This document shows positions 33,577-42,167 of a DNA stretch of 44,545 nt, one piece after another. Source of the stretch: a virus; the IMG/VR virus record IMGVR_UViG_3300011116_000961, positions 1 through 44,545 of that record. One strand, written 5' to 3'. A program made the position numbers and the translations under genes. How positions within the stretch are numbered: the first letter of the stretch is position 1; every line of letters starts with the position of its first letter. The notes under the pieces were generated by a model. That model made no database searches and had not been told where the DNA came from. It was given only the letters and a program-made list of their open reading frames with translations.

Positions 33577-33835
33577 TACCGTATGGTGGTTTGTTGGCGG
33601 TCTAGTAGGTGGCGTTGTTGGTGCTGGAATTGGAAGGGCAGTGTATAATTTTGTTTGGACGTATTACGAAGATCTGCAAAAGTTAAATCTGCGTATCATA
33701 GACGTTCAGCGTGAACTGGGTGAAAATATACGCCAAAATGATCTTCGTCGTAGTGATAATTTTCATTTCTTATACAACAAGATTCAAGATTTAACGTGTC
33801 GTATTACTGCACTGGAACCTAAGAAGACCAAGTAA
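33566..33835 (+). CDS. Small membrane protein with glycine-zipper segment and coiled coil
   Basis: The 89-aa protein has a hydrophobic segment with GG.VGG.VGAGIG spacing (~11-23), a glycine-zipper that could pack in a membrane, then a polar heptad-like helix (~35-85) rich in Arg, Asp and Leu. The topology resembles the 93-aa protein at 40197. Placed between UvsX and helicase gp41 with overlaps on both sides, it may tie replication or recombination proteins to the membrane. T4 has a membrane protein gp40 at the same place (uvsX-40-41); the position is equivalent, the sequence similarity is not established. Confidence 0.65.
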   Translation: MDSNTVWWFVGGLVGGVVGAGIGRAVYNFVWTYYEDLQKLNLRIIDVQRELGENIRQNDLRRSDNFHFLYNKIQDLTCRITALEPKKTK

Positions 33836-35229
33836 TGAAAGAATTTGAACTAGTGCTTCTGGAGGCTCTTCTCTTCCGAGAAGACTTCTACAAGAAGGTT
33901 ATACCTTTTATCAAGAACGAATACTTCCACAGGAAGCCTATTCAGATGATGTACACGTGCATTCACGACTTTGTGATGCAGTACAACACGTGTCCATCCA
34001 AGGACGCTGTGAGTATCTGTCTTGAGAAGCACAAGGGGATTGCTCAGAACGAATACGATGAATGCATTCAAATGCTGGAAGACTTTAGCAAGAAGTCTGC
34101 AGACCAACACAACTTGGAATGGCTGGTCACAGAAACTGAAAACTTCTGTAAGGAAAAGGCTCTATACAATGGTATCATGGAGTCCATTCAGATTATTGAT
34201 GGAAAGTCCAAGGACAAGATCCGAACAGCTATTCCAAGTATTTTATCTGATGCTCTTGCAGTTAGTTTTGATACTAATATCGGTCATGATTACCTGGAAG
34301 ATTCGGATAGACGGTACGACTTTTATCATCGAATCGAAAAGCGGATTCCGTTCGATCTGGAGTTTTTCAACACCATCACCAACGGTGGAACCCCCATCAA
34401 GACCTTGAATATTGTGATGGCAGGTACAGGTGTAGGTAAGTCACTATTTCTTTGCCATCATGCAGCAAATTGTCTTGCACAAGGCATGAACGTGTTGTAT
34501 ATTACATGCGAGATGGCCGAGGAACGAATTGCTGAACGTATTGATGCCAACATGTTGGATATCACTCTAGACTCGCTTCGTGAACTACCCAAGGAAGTGT
34601 ACGAGAAGAAAATGGCTACCTTGAAGCAAACCGCCAAGGGTAAGATTATTATTAAAGAGTATCCTACATCCAGTGCTAGTGTGAATCACTTCCGTGTGCT
34701 GCTAGACGAACTAAACTTGAAGAAGAAGTTTAAGCCAGACGTGATCATCATTGATTACCTAAATATATGTGCGTCCAGTCGTATGAAGCACAACGGAAAC
34801 GTTAATTCGTACATGTACATCAAGGCTATTGCAGAAGAACTGCGAAGCATGGCTGTGGAATACGGTGTTCCGGTCTGGTCTGCCACACAGGTTAATCGTG
34901 TAGGATTTGCCAGTACTGATATCGGTCTGGAAGACACTTCCGAATCGTTTGGTCTGCCTGCAACCGCAGACTTTATGTTTGCACTGATCTCTACAGAAAA
35001 GCTGGACGAGATGAACCAGATCATGGTGAAGCAGTTAAAGAACAGATACAACGATACCGCAATCAATCGTAAGTTTATTGTGGGTATCAATCGTGCTAAG
35101 ATGAAACTGTTTGATGTGGAGCAGACACAACTGGCGGATGCCAATCAAGAGCCGGATACCGAAGAAGATGAAGAGTATCGGTTTACCAGCAAGTTTGGTA
35201 AGAAAGACTTTTCTAAGTTTCGATCATGA
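33835..35229 (+). CDS. 41: Replicative DNA helicase (gp41, DnaB-like)
   Basis: The 464-aa protein (T4: 475) has an N-terminal helical domain (~1-160) and a RecA-like core: Walker A MAGTGVGKS (~195-203), ITCEMAEERIAERIDANML (H1a/hexamer interface), VIIIDYLNICASS (Walker B), WSATQVNRVG (H3), and the arginine-finger region NRYNDTAINRKFIVGINRAKM. It unwinds DNA 5'-3' at the fork with primase gp61. ATG 33835 overlaps the preceding TAA (TAATG). The C-terminus is acidic then ends KKDFSKF. Confidence 0.95.
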   Translation: MKEFELVLLEALLFREDFYKKVIPFIKNEYFHRKPIQMMYTCIHDFVMQYNTCPSKDAVSICLEKHKGIAQNEYDECIQMLEDFSKKSADQHNLEWLVTETENFCKEKALYNGIMESIQIIDGKSKDKIRTAIPSILSDALAVSFDTNIGHDYLEDSDRRYDFYHRIEKRIPFDLEFFNTITNGGTPIKTLNIVMAGTGVGKSLFLCHHAANCLAQGMNVLYITCEMAEERIAERIDANMLDITLDSLRELPKEVYEKKMATLKQTAKGKIIIKEYPTSSASVNHFRVLLDELNLKKKFKPDVIIIDYLNICASSRMKHNGNVNSYMYIKAIAEELRSMAVEYGVPVWSATQVNRVGFASTDIGLEDTSESFGLPATADFMFALISTEKLDEMNQIMVKQLKNRYNDTAINRKFIVGINRAKMKLFDVEQTQLADANQEPDTEEDEEYRFTSKFGKKDFSKFRS

Positions 35230-36257
35230 CGCTATTCATTGACAAAAAATTCATCAATCTGATGTCAGGCCAACTCCAACGGTTTGCGTGGAAGAAAGAC
35301 AATCTGGCAAACTGTCGTTGTCCTATCTGTGGTGATTCCAGCAAGAACAAAGTTAAGGCTCGTGGATTCTTTTTTGAGAAGAAAGGTGAGTTCTTTTTTA
35401 AGTGTCATAACTGCAGTATTGGTCTTAACTTATACAACTTTATGAGTAAAGTTGCTCCAAACCTATGTAAAGAGTACAGTCTAGAAAAGTTTAAAGAGAA
35501 ACAACCAACACAGGAAAGGGAAAAACCTAAGATGCTGTTCTCCAAGAAGCCCAAGAAGAAATATACGATTGAGCTACCTACCGTTGCGGAACTACCACCC
35601 AACCATATGTGCCGTCAGTTTGTGGAGTTGCGTCACATCCCTAAGAAGATGTGGCAACACCTGTATTACGCTGAAGATTTTGCACAATGGGCACGACGCA
35701 TCAATTCGGAATCTGCTGAAGGTCTTGCAAGCGAGCCTCGTCTAGTTATTCCTATTCTGGATCGTAAAGGGCATCTTGTAGGAGCACAAGGACGAATTCT
35801 TAAAGTGTCTACAGATCGTGCTGCTCGTAAAAGTGTACGTTACATCACAATTAAGCCTGATGATCAAGAACACAAGTCTTGGTACGGTCTAGATCGTCTG
35901 GATCTGTTGGGAACAGTATACGTGGTTGAAGGCCCATTAGATTCACTGTTTATTCCTAACTGTCTTGCTACTGTAGGAATGAGCGACGTGTTCAATCCAC
36001 CAAAAGAAATTAAATCTCGTTCTGTTATTTACGTCATGGATAACGAACCACGAAATCTACAAGTGGTTCAAACTATGGAAAAACTTATTGATCAACACAA
36101 ACGAGTTTGTGTATGGCCGGATCATATCAAGCATAAAGACGTTAATGATATGATTATGGATGGTATGGATGCAACCAAAATCCTAAATACCATTAACGAG
36201 AATGCTGTGTCGGGGCTTGAAGCACAAATAAGGATCAAAAAATGGAAGAAGATTTAA
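35226..36257 (+). CDS. 61: DNA primase (gp61, DnaG-type with zinc finger and TOPRIM)
   Basis: The 343-aa protein (T4: 342) carries an N-terminal zinc ribbon with Cys32, Cys35, Cys60 and Cys63 (CPIC ... CHNC), a central RLVIPILDRKGHLVGAQGR strand region (~172-190), and a TOPRIM domain with VVEGPLDSLF (~233-242) and YVMDNEPRN (~269-277), followed by CVWPDHIKHKDVND (~295-308). It makes RNA primers with gp41 for lagging-strand synthesis. It overlaps gp41 by 4 nt and the acidic gene by 16 nt. Confidence 0.95.
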   Translation: MTLFIDKKFINLMSGQLQRFAWKKDNLANCRCPICGDSSKNKVKARGFFFEKKGEFFFKCHNCSIGLNLYNFMSKVAPNLCKEYSLEKFKEKQPTQEREKPKMLFSKKPKKKYTIELPTVAELPPNHMCRQFVELRHIPKKMWQHLYYAEDFAQWARRINSESAEGLASEPRLVIPILDRKGHLVGAQGRILKVSTDRAARKSVRYITIKPDDQEHKSWYGLDRLDLLGTVYVVEGPLDSLFIPNCLATVGMSDVFNPPKEIKSRSVIYVMDNEPRNLQVVQTMEKLIDQHKRVCVWPDHIKHKDVNDMIMDGMDATKILNTINENAVSGLEAQIRIKKWKKI

Positions 36258-36529
36258 CTCCAGACGAGCCAGAAAAAGAATACGAAGAGATAGAAATAGA
36301 CAGTGATAATCCTATATTTGTGTTTTGTTTTATGTTCATGGAATATATTAAGGAAATAGATCCAAAACTATACGACAAAGCCCATAAATATGCACACGAC
36401 CATACAGATATTGATATTACAGATTTTGAAATAGGTGAATTTGAAGAAATAGAAGAAGACGATGAGATTGAAGATGAAGATGAAGAGGACGATGGAGATA
36501 TAGATTATGATACAGACAAATACGAATGA
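36242..36529 (+). CDS. Highly acidic small protein of unknown function
   Basis: The protein is 95 aa. Both ends are almost solid Asp/Glu (opening MEEDLTPDEPEKEYEE, tail EIEDEDEEDDGDIDYD), with a short less acidic centre (NPIFVFCFMFMEYIKEIDPKLYDKAHKYAHDH, residues ~22-55). Such acidic proteins can mimic DNA or bind basic domains, but no specific homology is visible. It overlaps primase by 16 nt and the TOPRIM gene by 23 nt, so it belongs to the same transcript. Translation in this frame is supported by coupled starts and GAAGAAG-type purine tracts upstream. Confidence 0.65.
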   Translation: MEEDLTPDEPEKEYEEIEIDSDNPIFVFCFMFMEYIKEIDPKLYDKAHKYAHDHTDIDITDFEIGEFEEIEEDDEIEDEDEEDDGDIDYDTDKYE

Positions 36530-37592
36530 TTATCTAAGTCCAGATGAAATTGGAGAATTAGATGACAGTAATTATATCGTAACAGAACAATATTATCTGA
36601 ACGATCAGTCGGATGATAACTACGGAGTCTTGTATGCAAATACAAGATTTGTCCCTGCTGAAGAAAAAGAATTGTATTTTTTTGTTGAAAATTTATACGA
36701 TTGGTTTGAAAAATATGCGGTTTTAGACGATGAAACATTAAATTTCATAAAAAACGAATATCCGTATATGTTAAAAGATCCTGCAGATGTAACAACACTA
36801 GGGAAAGGATACAGTTATATTGGTTGTTTTTGCAGAAATTCAGACGGAAAAATATATGGTGTTTCTTTAAGAAATATTGGGTTTACATTCGTGGAACGTA
36901 AGTTTGTAAGATTTTTCTTTAGATTTTGTTATAATAAAAATAAAAATAAATTAGTTTTTTTTAGATATAAAATTGGTACAACCTTTAAACCCGGTTTAAA
37001 GGATTTTATAAAATTTAAAGATTTTCAATGGTTTACTAATAGAAAGACTAAAGTAGATCCAACCAAACCTATAGTTGTTACAGAAGGGATATTTGATGCT
37101 AATTTTTTTGACAATTCAATAGCATTAGGTGGTATTTTACCAGGATTAGCAATACCAAAATTGTATAAAGATTCGGAATTAATATTTGTGTTAGATAATT
37201 CAATTAATAGAAATATATACAGAGTTTCTAAAAATATATTAAAAATGGGGTATAAACTATTTGTCTGGCCCAGTTCATTAATTGGATTTAAAGATTTTAA
37301 TGATTATATTAGAAGTATATACGAACAAAATTCTGTAAAATTTAGACTACAACTACCATTTGAATATAATTATGACATAAAAAAAGGATTAATGAATAAT
37401 ACAAATCAAGGATTTAGAAAATTGCCTATAAGAATAACTGAAGGCGAGTATCCTAATTATATTCTTCCTTCACCGGAATTTATAAGAGAAGCCAAATCTA
37501 TTTTGTATAAACTGGTGTTTTTAGATAATAATTTATTAGAGCATAAAGATTTACAAACATTTGAAGCAAAATATACTCGAAAACAATTATAA
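36507..37592 (+). CDS. Divergent second TOPRIM primase-like protein, no zinc finger
   Basis: A 361-aa AT-rich gene just after primase. Residues 190-270 parallel gp61: VVTEGIFDANFF (gp61 VVEGPLDSLF), FVLDN at 227-231 (YVMDN), LFVWP (CVWP) and FKDFND (HKDVND). The E-to-D distance (Glu193 to Asp230) is 37 residues in both. Upstream, YIGCFCRNSDGKIYGVSLRN matches gp61's IPILDRKGHLVGAQGR. There is no CxxC zinc ribbon; the N-terminal ~100 residues are instead acidic and aromatic. A primase paralogue with changed function is the best reading. GGAG at 36494-36497 supports the ATG 36507 start. Confidence 0.75.
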   Translation: MIQTNTNDYLSPDEIGELDDSNYIVTEQYYLNDQSDDNYGVLYANTRFVPAEEKELYFFVENLYDWFEKYAVLDDETLNFIKNEYPYMLKDPADVTTLGKGYSYIGCFCRNSDGKIYGVSLRNIGFTFVERKFVRFFFRFCYNKNKNKLVFFRYKIGTTFKPGLKDFIKFKDFQWFTNRKTKVDPTKPIVVTEGIFDANFFDNSIALGGILPGLAIPKLYKDSELIFVLDNSINRNIYRVSKNILKMGYKLFVWPSSLIGFKDFNDYIRSIYEQNSVKFRLQLPFEYNYDIKKGLMNNTNQGFRKLPIRITEGEYPNYILPSPEFIREAKSILYKLVFLDNNLLEHKDLQTFEAKYTRKQL

Positions 37593-38281
37593 TGAATACT
37601 ATTAAAATTTTAGATAAAGGACACGTAGAATATGTGGATCATATGGGTTCGGATCTTACAGTTGTCAATGCTGCTAGAGTCTCATTCGCTAAAACAAGTG
37701 AATGGGAAATCACAAAAGATGGTGCATATGTGTTATCAACCAGAGATCAAAAACTTATCAAATATCTGGCAGAACACAATCACTGGACGCCTTTTGCGCA
37801 CCCGCAGATTACCCTCAGAATCAAGGCTCCTATTTTTGTCCGAACACAACTATTCAAACACAAAGTCGGATTTACCGAAAATGAAATTTCGCGTCGTTAC
37901 GTAACCAACGAACCAGAAGTGTATCTTCCTAATTGGCGTAGTGCACCAACAAATGGTGCAAAACAAGGCAGTTCTGATTTTATCTACGACAGTATTATTG
38001 CGGATTTTGATGTTAATTATGAAAACACAGTGTCAAAATCAGTAAATTTATATAATGAGCTTATAAAACAAGGAGTTGCTCCAGAACAAGCACGGGCCGT
38101 ATTGCCGCAAGGCACCTACACTGAGTGGTGGTGGACCGGATCGCTCTCAGCGTACGCTCGTGTGTTTAAACAACGAATAGATACGCATGCTCAATGGGAA
38201 GTACAACAGTACGCTGACGGTATTGGAAAAATATTGGAACCATTGTTTCCACATTCTTGGGCAGTACTGACCGCTAAATAA
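37592..38281 (+). CDS. thyX: Flavin-dependent thymidylate synthase ThyX
   Basis: The 229-aa protein has HWTPFAHPQITLRIKAPIF (~65-83) and the ThyX signature FKHKVGFTENEISRRYV (~88-104; classical form RHRxxSxNExSxRY, with Lys-His-Lys here), followed by PEQARAVLPQGTYTEWWW (~168-185), which binds nucleotide. ThyX makes dTMP from dUMP using FAD, NADPH and methylene-tetrahydrofolate. It acts downstream of the phage dUTPase. It is followed by RNR, making a nucleotide-supply block. The start shares a base with the previous stop (TAATG). Confidence 0.93.
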   Translation: MNTIKILDKGHVEYVDHMGSDLTVVNAARVSFAKTSEWEITKDGAYVLSTRDQKLIKYLAEHNHWTPFAHPQITLRIKAPIFVRTQLFKHKVGFTENEISRRYVTNEPEVYLPNWRSAPTNGAKQGSSDFIYDSIIADFDVNYENTVSKSVNLYNELIKQGVAPEQARAVLPQGTYTEWWWTGSLSAYARVFKQRIDTHAQWEVQQYADGIGKILEPLFPHSWAVLTAK

Positions 38282-38299
38282 CCTTACTTACTTAACAAC

Positions 38300-38304
38300 A
38301 GGAG
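38300..38304 (+). promoter_or_regulatory. Shine-Dalgarno AGGAG of the RNR gene; CTAAATA box upstream
   Basis: AGGAG at 38300-38304 is 11 nt before ATG 38316. A CTAAATA element (38275-38281) overlapping the thyX stop lies about 35 nt upstream and may be a late-type promoter variant. Confidence 0.45.
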
Positions 38305-38315
38305 AAAAATTAAAT

Positions 38316-40187
38316 ATGCATTTACCTACACCTTATCAAGAGTTTATTCATCTTTCACGGTACTCACGTTGGCTAGAGGAGGAAGGCCGTCGTGAGAGTT
38401 GGGAAGAAACAGTTAATCGTTATTTTAACTATTTTGACAAGCACCTGAAAGCCAACACCAAGTGTAAACTGGATAAGGAGACTCGTGAAGAACTACGCCA
38501 AGCGGTTCTACATCTAGAAGTAATGCCTTCGATGCGTTCTCTGATGACCGCAGGTGAGGCACTTGACAGAGACAATACCGCAGGGTATAATTGTTCGTAC
38601 GTGGCCGTGAATCGTGTTCGTGCTTTCGATGAAATTCTATATATTTTGATGTGTGGAACCGGAGTGGGGTTCTCTGTGGAGCGACACTATGTTGACAAAC
38701 TTCCTACAATCGCTGAAGAGTTTACTGACTCTGACACGACAATCGTTGTACAAGACAGCAAGGCTGGTTGGGCTAAAGCTTTCAAGGAGCTTGTCTCCCT
38801 ACTCATTGGTGGTCAAATTCCACGATGGGACCTATCTAAGATACGCCCTGCTGGTGCCCGACTCAAAACTTTCGGAGGTCGTGCGTCTGGCCCAAAGCCA
38901 CTGGATGATCTGTTTAGGTTCAGTGTGGATACATTTAGAAGAGCTGCCGGACGAAAACTCACCTCCATCGAATGCCACGATATTGTCTGTAAAGTTGCGG
39001 AAGTTGTTGTGGTCGGAGGCGTCCGTCGATCAGCTCTTATCAGCCTTTCAAATCTTACCGATGAACGGATGCGTGATGCTAAGACTGGAGCATGGTGGGA
39101 AGCTAATCCTATCGGTACCTTCATGGAAGAATGGGTGTCCCTGTACAAGAGTAAGAGTGGTGAGCGTGGTATCTTTAACCGTGACGCATGCCAGAAGACT
39201 GTAGCCAAACTAGGTGAGCGTCGTGATGCAGGTTACGAGTTTGGTACCAATCCGTGCTCAGAAATTATTTTACGAGATCGTGAGTTCTGCAATCTTACAG
39301 AAGTAATTGTTCGTCCTAATGATACCCTAGAATCGCTAGCTCGCAAAGTTCGTCTTGCTGCAATTCTAGGTACATGGCAAGCCTCGCTAACCAATTTCCC
39401 GTATCTGTCCAGCGAATGGAAGAAGAACTGCGAAGAGGAAGCACTACTTGGTGTGTCTCTCACCGGCATTCTAGACAACACTACAATGCGTGATATGCAC
39501 GGCCTTAAAGCTAATCTGTCCAATCTCAAGGAGATGGCGATTAAAACCAATGCAGAATGGGCCAAAAAGCTGGGGATCAATCCTGCAGCAGCGATTACCT
39601 GTATCAAACCGAGCGGTACAGTTTCACAACTTACAGATGCGGCTTCAGGTATCCACGCTCGTCACAACGAGTACTATATCCGTACTGTTCGTGCTGACCG
39701 TAAGGATCCCCTGTGCCAGATGATGATTGAAAAGGGATTCACTCACGAACCGTGCGTGATGAAGCCTGATTCGGTTATGGTGTTCTCGTTCCCCATGAAA
39801 GCAGAAGGCTCGGTTACCCGTAACGACATGACTGCTATAGAGCATCTGGAACTGTGGCTGGCTTATCAGCGATACTGGTGCGAGCACAAGCCGTCTATCA
39901 CTGTGACTGTACGCGAGCACGAGTGGATGGAAGTAGGTGCGTGGGTGTACAAGCATTTTGACGAGATTAGTGGTATTTCGTTTCTACCACACTCAGACCA
40001 TTCATATCGTCAAGCACCGTATCAAGACTGCACCAAAGCCCAGTACGAAGAACTGCTTGCAGCCACTCCCAAGGATATTGATTGGAGTGAACTCAAGAAA
40101 TGGGAAAAGATGGACCAAACTGTTGGAACACAATCGTTTGCTTGTAGCGGCGATAAATGTGAACTGGTTGATTTAACTAATAACTAA
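38316..40187 (+). CDS. nrdJ: Class II (B12-dependent) monomeric ribonucleotide reductase
   Basis: This 623-aa protein resembles the monomeric Lactobacillus leichmannii-type ribonucleoside-triphosphate reductase. The cysteines fit: Cys93 (GYNCSYV) as redox partner, Cys314 with Glu316 (TNPCSEII) as thiyl and acid, Cys325 (EFCNL, 11 residues on) as second redox Cys, and a C-terminal pair Cys610/Cys615 (ACSGDKC). GTGVGFSVER and TCIKPSGTVSQL are family signatures. It reduces ribonucleotides to dNTPs using adenosylcobalamin and no NrdB, so it works with or without oxygen. The phage depends on host cobalamin. It is shorter than the 739-aa prototype. Confidence 0.93.
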   Translation: MHLPTPYQEFIHLSRYSRWLEEEGRRESWEETVNRYFNYFDKHLKANTKCKLDKETREELRQAVLHLEVMPSMRSLMTAGEALDRDNTAGYNCSYVAVNRVRAFDEILYILMCGTGVGFSVERHYVDKLPTIAEEFTDSDTTIVVQDSKAGWAKAFKELVSLLIGGQIPRWDLSKIRPAGARLKTFGGRASGPKPLDDLFRFSVDTFRRAAGRKLTSIECHDIVCKVAEVVVVGGVRRSALISLSNLTDERMRDAKTGAWWEANPIGTFMEEWVSLYKSKSGERGIFNRDACQKTVAKLGERRDAGYEFGTNPCSEIILRDREFCNLTEVIVRPNDTLESLARKVRLAAILGTWQASLTNFPYLSSEWKKNCEEEALLGVSLTGILDNTTMRDMHGLKANLSNLKEMAIKTNAEWAKKLGINPAAAITCIKPSGTVSQLTDAASGIHARHNEYYIRTVRADRKDPLCQMMIEKGFTHEPCVMKPDSVMVFSFPMKAEGSVTRNDMTAIEHLELWLAYQRYWCEHKPSITVTVREHEWMEVGAWVYKHFDEISGISFLPHSDHSYRQAPYQDCTKAQYEELLAATPKDIDWSELKKWEKMDQTVGTQSFACSGDKCELVDLTNN

Positions 40188-40191
40188 GGAG
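40186..40191 (+). promoter_or_regulatory. Strong Shine-Dalgarno AAGGAG overlapping the nrdJ stop
   Basis: AAGGAG at 40186-40191 overlaps the nrdJ TAA (40185-40187) and is 5 nt from ATG 40197, which supports translation of the short downstream gene. Confidence 0.75.
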
Positions 40192-40196
40192 ATACT

Positions 40197-40478
40197 ATGA
40201 ATATTGATAATATGGTTATGTTTAATTTTATTCTTACTGTGGTTCTTGCGTTTTTGGTGTATCGTCAAGCCGTAGTTTACACTTTCCGTCGTGAGCGTGA
40301 AGTAGAAGAAATTCATCAAGAGATCCGTAATAATATGGATTACGTGAATGGTCGTCTTGATAATCTTCAAGACCGTATAGACCGTGATATGGTTGATCTA
40401 TACCGAGATCTACAAGATGTACAAGACAAGAATCCTAAAAAGAATCCTAAAGGGATTAACTCACGAATCCCCTTCTAA
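40197..40478 (+). CDS. Small membrane-anchored coiled-coil protein
   Basis: The 93-aa protein starts with a hydrophobic segment (VMFNFILTVVLAFLVYRQAVV, two overlapping parts, ~7-27), then a basic stop-transfer (TFRRERE) and a charged amphipathic helix with heptad spacing (NNMDYVNGRLDNLQDRIDRD ... LYRDLQDVQD, ~45-77). The tail is Lys/Pro-rich. The layout matches the 89-aa protein at 33566. It is the last gene before the terminator and probably shares the RNR transcript. Function unknown. Confidence 0.72.
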   Translation: MNIDNMVMFNFILTVVLAFLVYRQAVVYTFRREREVEEIHQEIRNNMDYVNGRLDNLQDRIDRDMVDLYRDLQDVQDKNPKKNPKGINSRIPF

Positions 40479-40481
40479 AAC

Positions 40482-40512
40482 AAAAAACCCGGTCTCAAGG
40501 ACCGGGTTTTTT
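40482..40512. terminator. Bidirectional intrinsic terminator
   Basis: A perfect 13-bp stem pairs 40482-40494 (A6 CCCGGTC) with 40500-40512 (GACCGGG T6), with a 5-nt loop TCAAG. Because the stem has an A-run on one side and a T-run on the other, it can end transcripts from both the + strand RNR block and the minus-strand gene whose stop is at 40514-40516. Confidence 0.92.
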
Positions 40513-40513
40513 A

Positions 40514-42106
40514 TTAGTCATGCCCCATATGTTTCTTTAACAAATCTAAAGCCGCCCTATGGGCCTGTCCGTGTGTCATTTTGACACCTTTTTCTTGGGC
40601 TTGTGTCATTAATTTAATTACATGTTGTTTTACAAACGTTTCCGGATTTACACCATTGCTGGGTTTGTTTATTGCAGGCAGATCCGGTACAGTTGCTGTA
40701 TCACCACTCCAACTCATTTCAGGTCTAGTCTCTAATTGTTTTTGGTATAATCTGCCCTTTCTTTGGGCTTTTTTACTGGCTTGATATCCGCGTAAATTTA
40801 CACCTAAATTTTCACTGATAAACTTGCAGTATCGTTCTACGTTTGTTTGTTCGTTAACAAGATTAAGTGCTTTAACTATATCTCCGTATTGACCTTGTTC
40901 GCCATAACCTGGTTCATCAAATTTACCAGTTTCTTTATTGTAACGAATACTGATTGATGGGCCTTCTCCCTTGGCATAACGATCACGAACCGATTTTCGT
41001 TCTTCTGCAGACAGTTCACTCCACATTTGAGAACCTGGAACAATCTTGGAAGTATCTCTGGTAGGAGTTTCGGTGCTACTAGTTTGTGGTGTGGGCTGTG
41101 TTTTTTGTCCTGCCATATCTTTACGAACAGCATCTATATCTTTACTGACAGCATCGTAATGTTCTTGAGTCCAAGGTGTTACACCCAGACGTTTTGCATT
41201 TGCTTCCACTGCTGCTCTTTGCTCTGGTGTAGCTTTGTCGCGTTCTGCAGCAAAACGATCAGTACGCATTTGTGCCGCCATGGCTGCAACATCCATTGGT
41301 TGTTCTGGCAGTTTAGATTCTGGTTTTTTTACTGCTGGTTCTACACCCGGGGCTGGAATGTTAGGTTCATCTGCACGGGTTGGGAACATTTGTCCCGGAG
41401 CAACCGTTCCGGTTGAACGGGGAGCAGAAACAGGAGAAACTGCTGTTGGTTGTTTTTTTGCTGCAGGTGCAGTATGGAAAGGATTATACGATGCAGATGG
41501 CATTTCTACTGGAGGTATATTTTTTGGAGCCATCTTATAGTCAGAAAGTGCTGGTTTTGTTATTGTTGATGGTTCTGGAGTAAGTGGTTTTGGTGCAGCA
41601 GGAGTTTGTGGAACCCACGCTTTATTAGGATCGGTTACTCCAGTAGGAGAAGTTGGTGATATTTTTACACCACCTATTTCTTTGGCCGGTGAAACAGGAA
41701 GCATAGACCGCTCTTGTTTTTTATCCTTAGACGCCTGCGAACCCAGATACGCTAAACCACCAAGACCTGCAGCCGCTGCTAGACCGCCCCAAGGAATATT
41801 TTTTGCAGTGTCTTGTAGACCAGAAAAAGTGTTTTGAATTGTAGCAAGTTGGGGAATAGGTTCCCATTCTACTTTGCCCGGAGTTGTGATGGCACCACCT
41901 GTAATTCTAGCCAGATCTGTACCTGCTCCGGGAGGAAGAGCTTTGGGAGTTCTGGCAAGTTTTCCACCAAGTTTGCCTAAAATACGCATAATAGCACCAC
42001 CGGTATCTTCATTAAGGTGATGATTATTTAATTCATTGTAAGCGGCAGTTTCTGCCAGAATAGATTTAATAATATCTGTTTCGCTATTAATTGGTAGTTG
42101 ATTCAT
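40514..42106 (-). CDS. Large Pro/Ala-rich late protein, probably virion structural
   Basis: The 530-aa product has an N-terminal helical part (SETDIIKSILAETAAYNEL), a small hydrophobic Ala/Gly patch (WGGLAAAAGLGGLAYLG, ~105-121), then a long low-complexity region (~130-300) rich in Pro, Ala, Thr and Lys, and a charged helical C-terminal part with KAQRKGRLYQKQLE and HGQAHRAALDLLKKHMGHD. It is transcribed opposite to the replication genes, with a late promoter at 42134-42127 and AAGGA before the ATG. A capsid/internal or tail structural role is inferred from the late promoter and composition. No enzyme motif is seen. Confidence 0.75.
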   Translation of the reverse strand: MNQLPINSETDIIKSILAETAAYNELNNHHLNEDTGGAIMRILGKLGGKLARTPKALPPGAGTDLARITGGAITTPGKVEWEPIPQLATIQNTFSGLQDTAKNIPWGGLAAAAGLGGLAYLGSQASKDKKQERSMLPVSPAKEIGGVKISPTSPTGVTDPNKAWVPQTPAAPKPLTPEPSTITKPALSDYKMAPKNIPPVEMPSASYNPFHTAPAAKKQPTAVSPVSAPRSTGTVAPGQMFPTRADEPNIPAPGVEPAVKKPESKLPEQPMDVAAMAAQMRTDRFAAERDKATPEQRAAVEANAKRLGVTPWTQEHYDAVSKDIDAVRKDMAGQKTQPTPQTSSTETPTRDTSKIVPGSQMWSELSAEERKSVRDRYAKGEGPSISIRYNKETGKFDEPGYGEQGQYGDIVKALNLVNEQTNVERYCKFISENLGVNLRGYQASKKAQRKGRLYQKQLETRPEMSWSGDTATVPDLPAINKPSNGVNPETFVKQHVIKLMTQAQEKGVKMTHGQAHRAALDLLKKHMGHD

Positions 42107-42126
42107 TATGGTCCTTTTTCCACAAT

Positions 42127-42134
42127 TATTTATA
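42127..42134 (-). promoter_or_regulatory. Perfect T4-type late promoter TATAAATA (minus strand)
   Basis: On the minus strand, 42134 to 42127 reads TATAAATA, about 20 nt before the ATG at 42106; AAGGA lies between. This gives a normal short leader, unlike the + strand late boxes. Confidence 0.75.
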
Positions 42135-42167
42135 TTTTTTCCATTTTATCGTATACATATTTACGGA

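Noticed and set aside
42108-42167. Longer N-terminus for the protease
   Set aside because: It puts a second hydrophobic run before the lipoprotein signal and spans the minus-strand gene's leader and promoter; ATG 42168 gives a standard lipobox protein.
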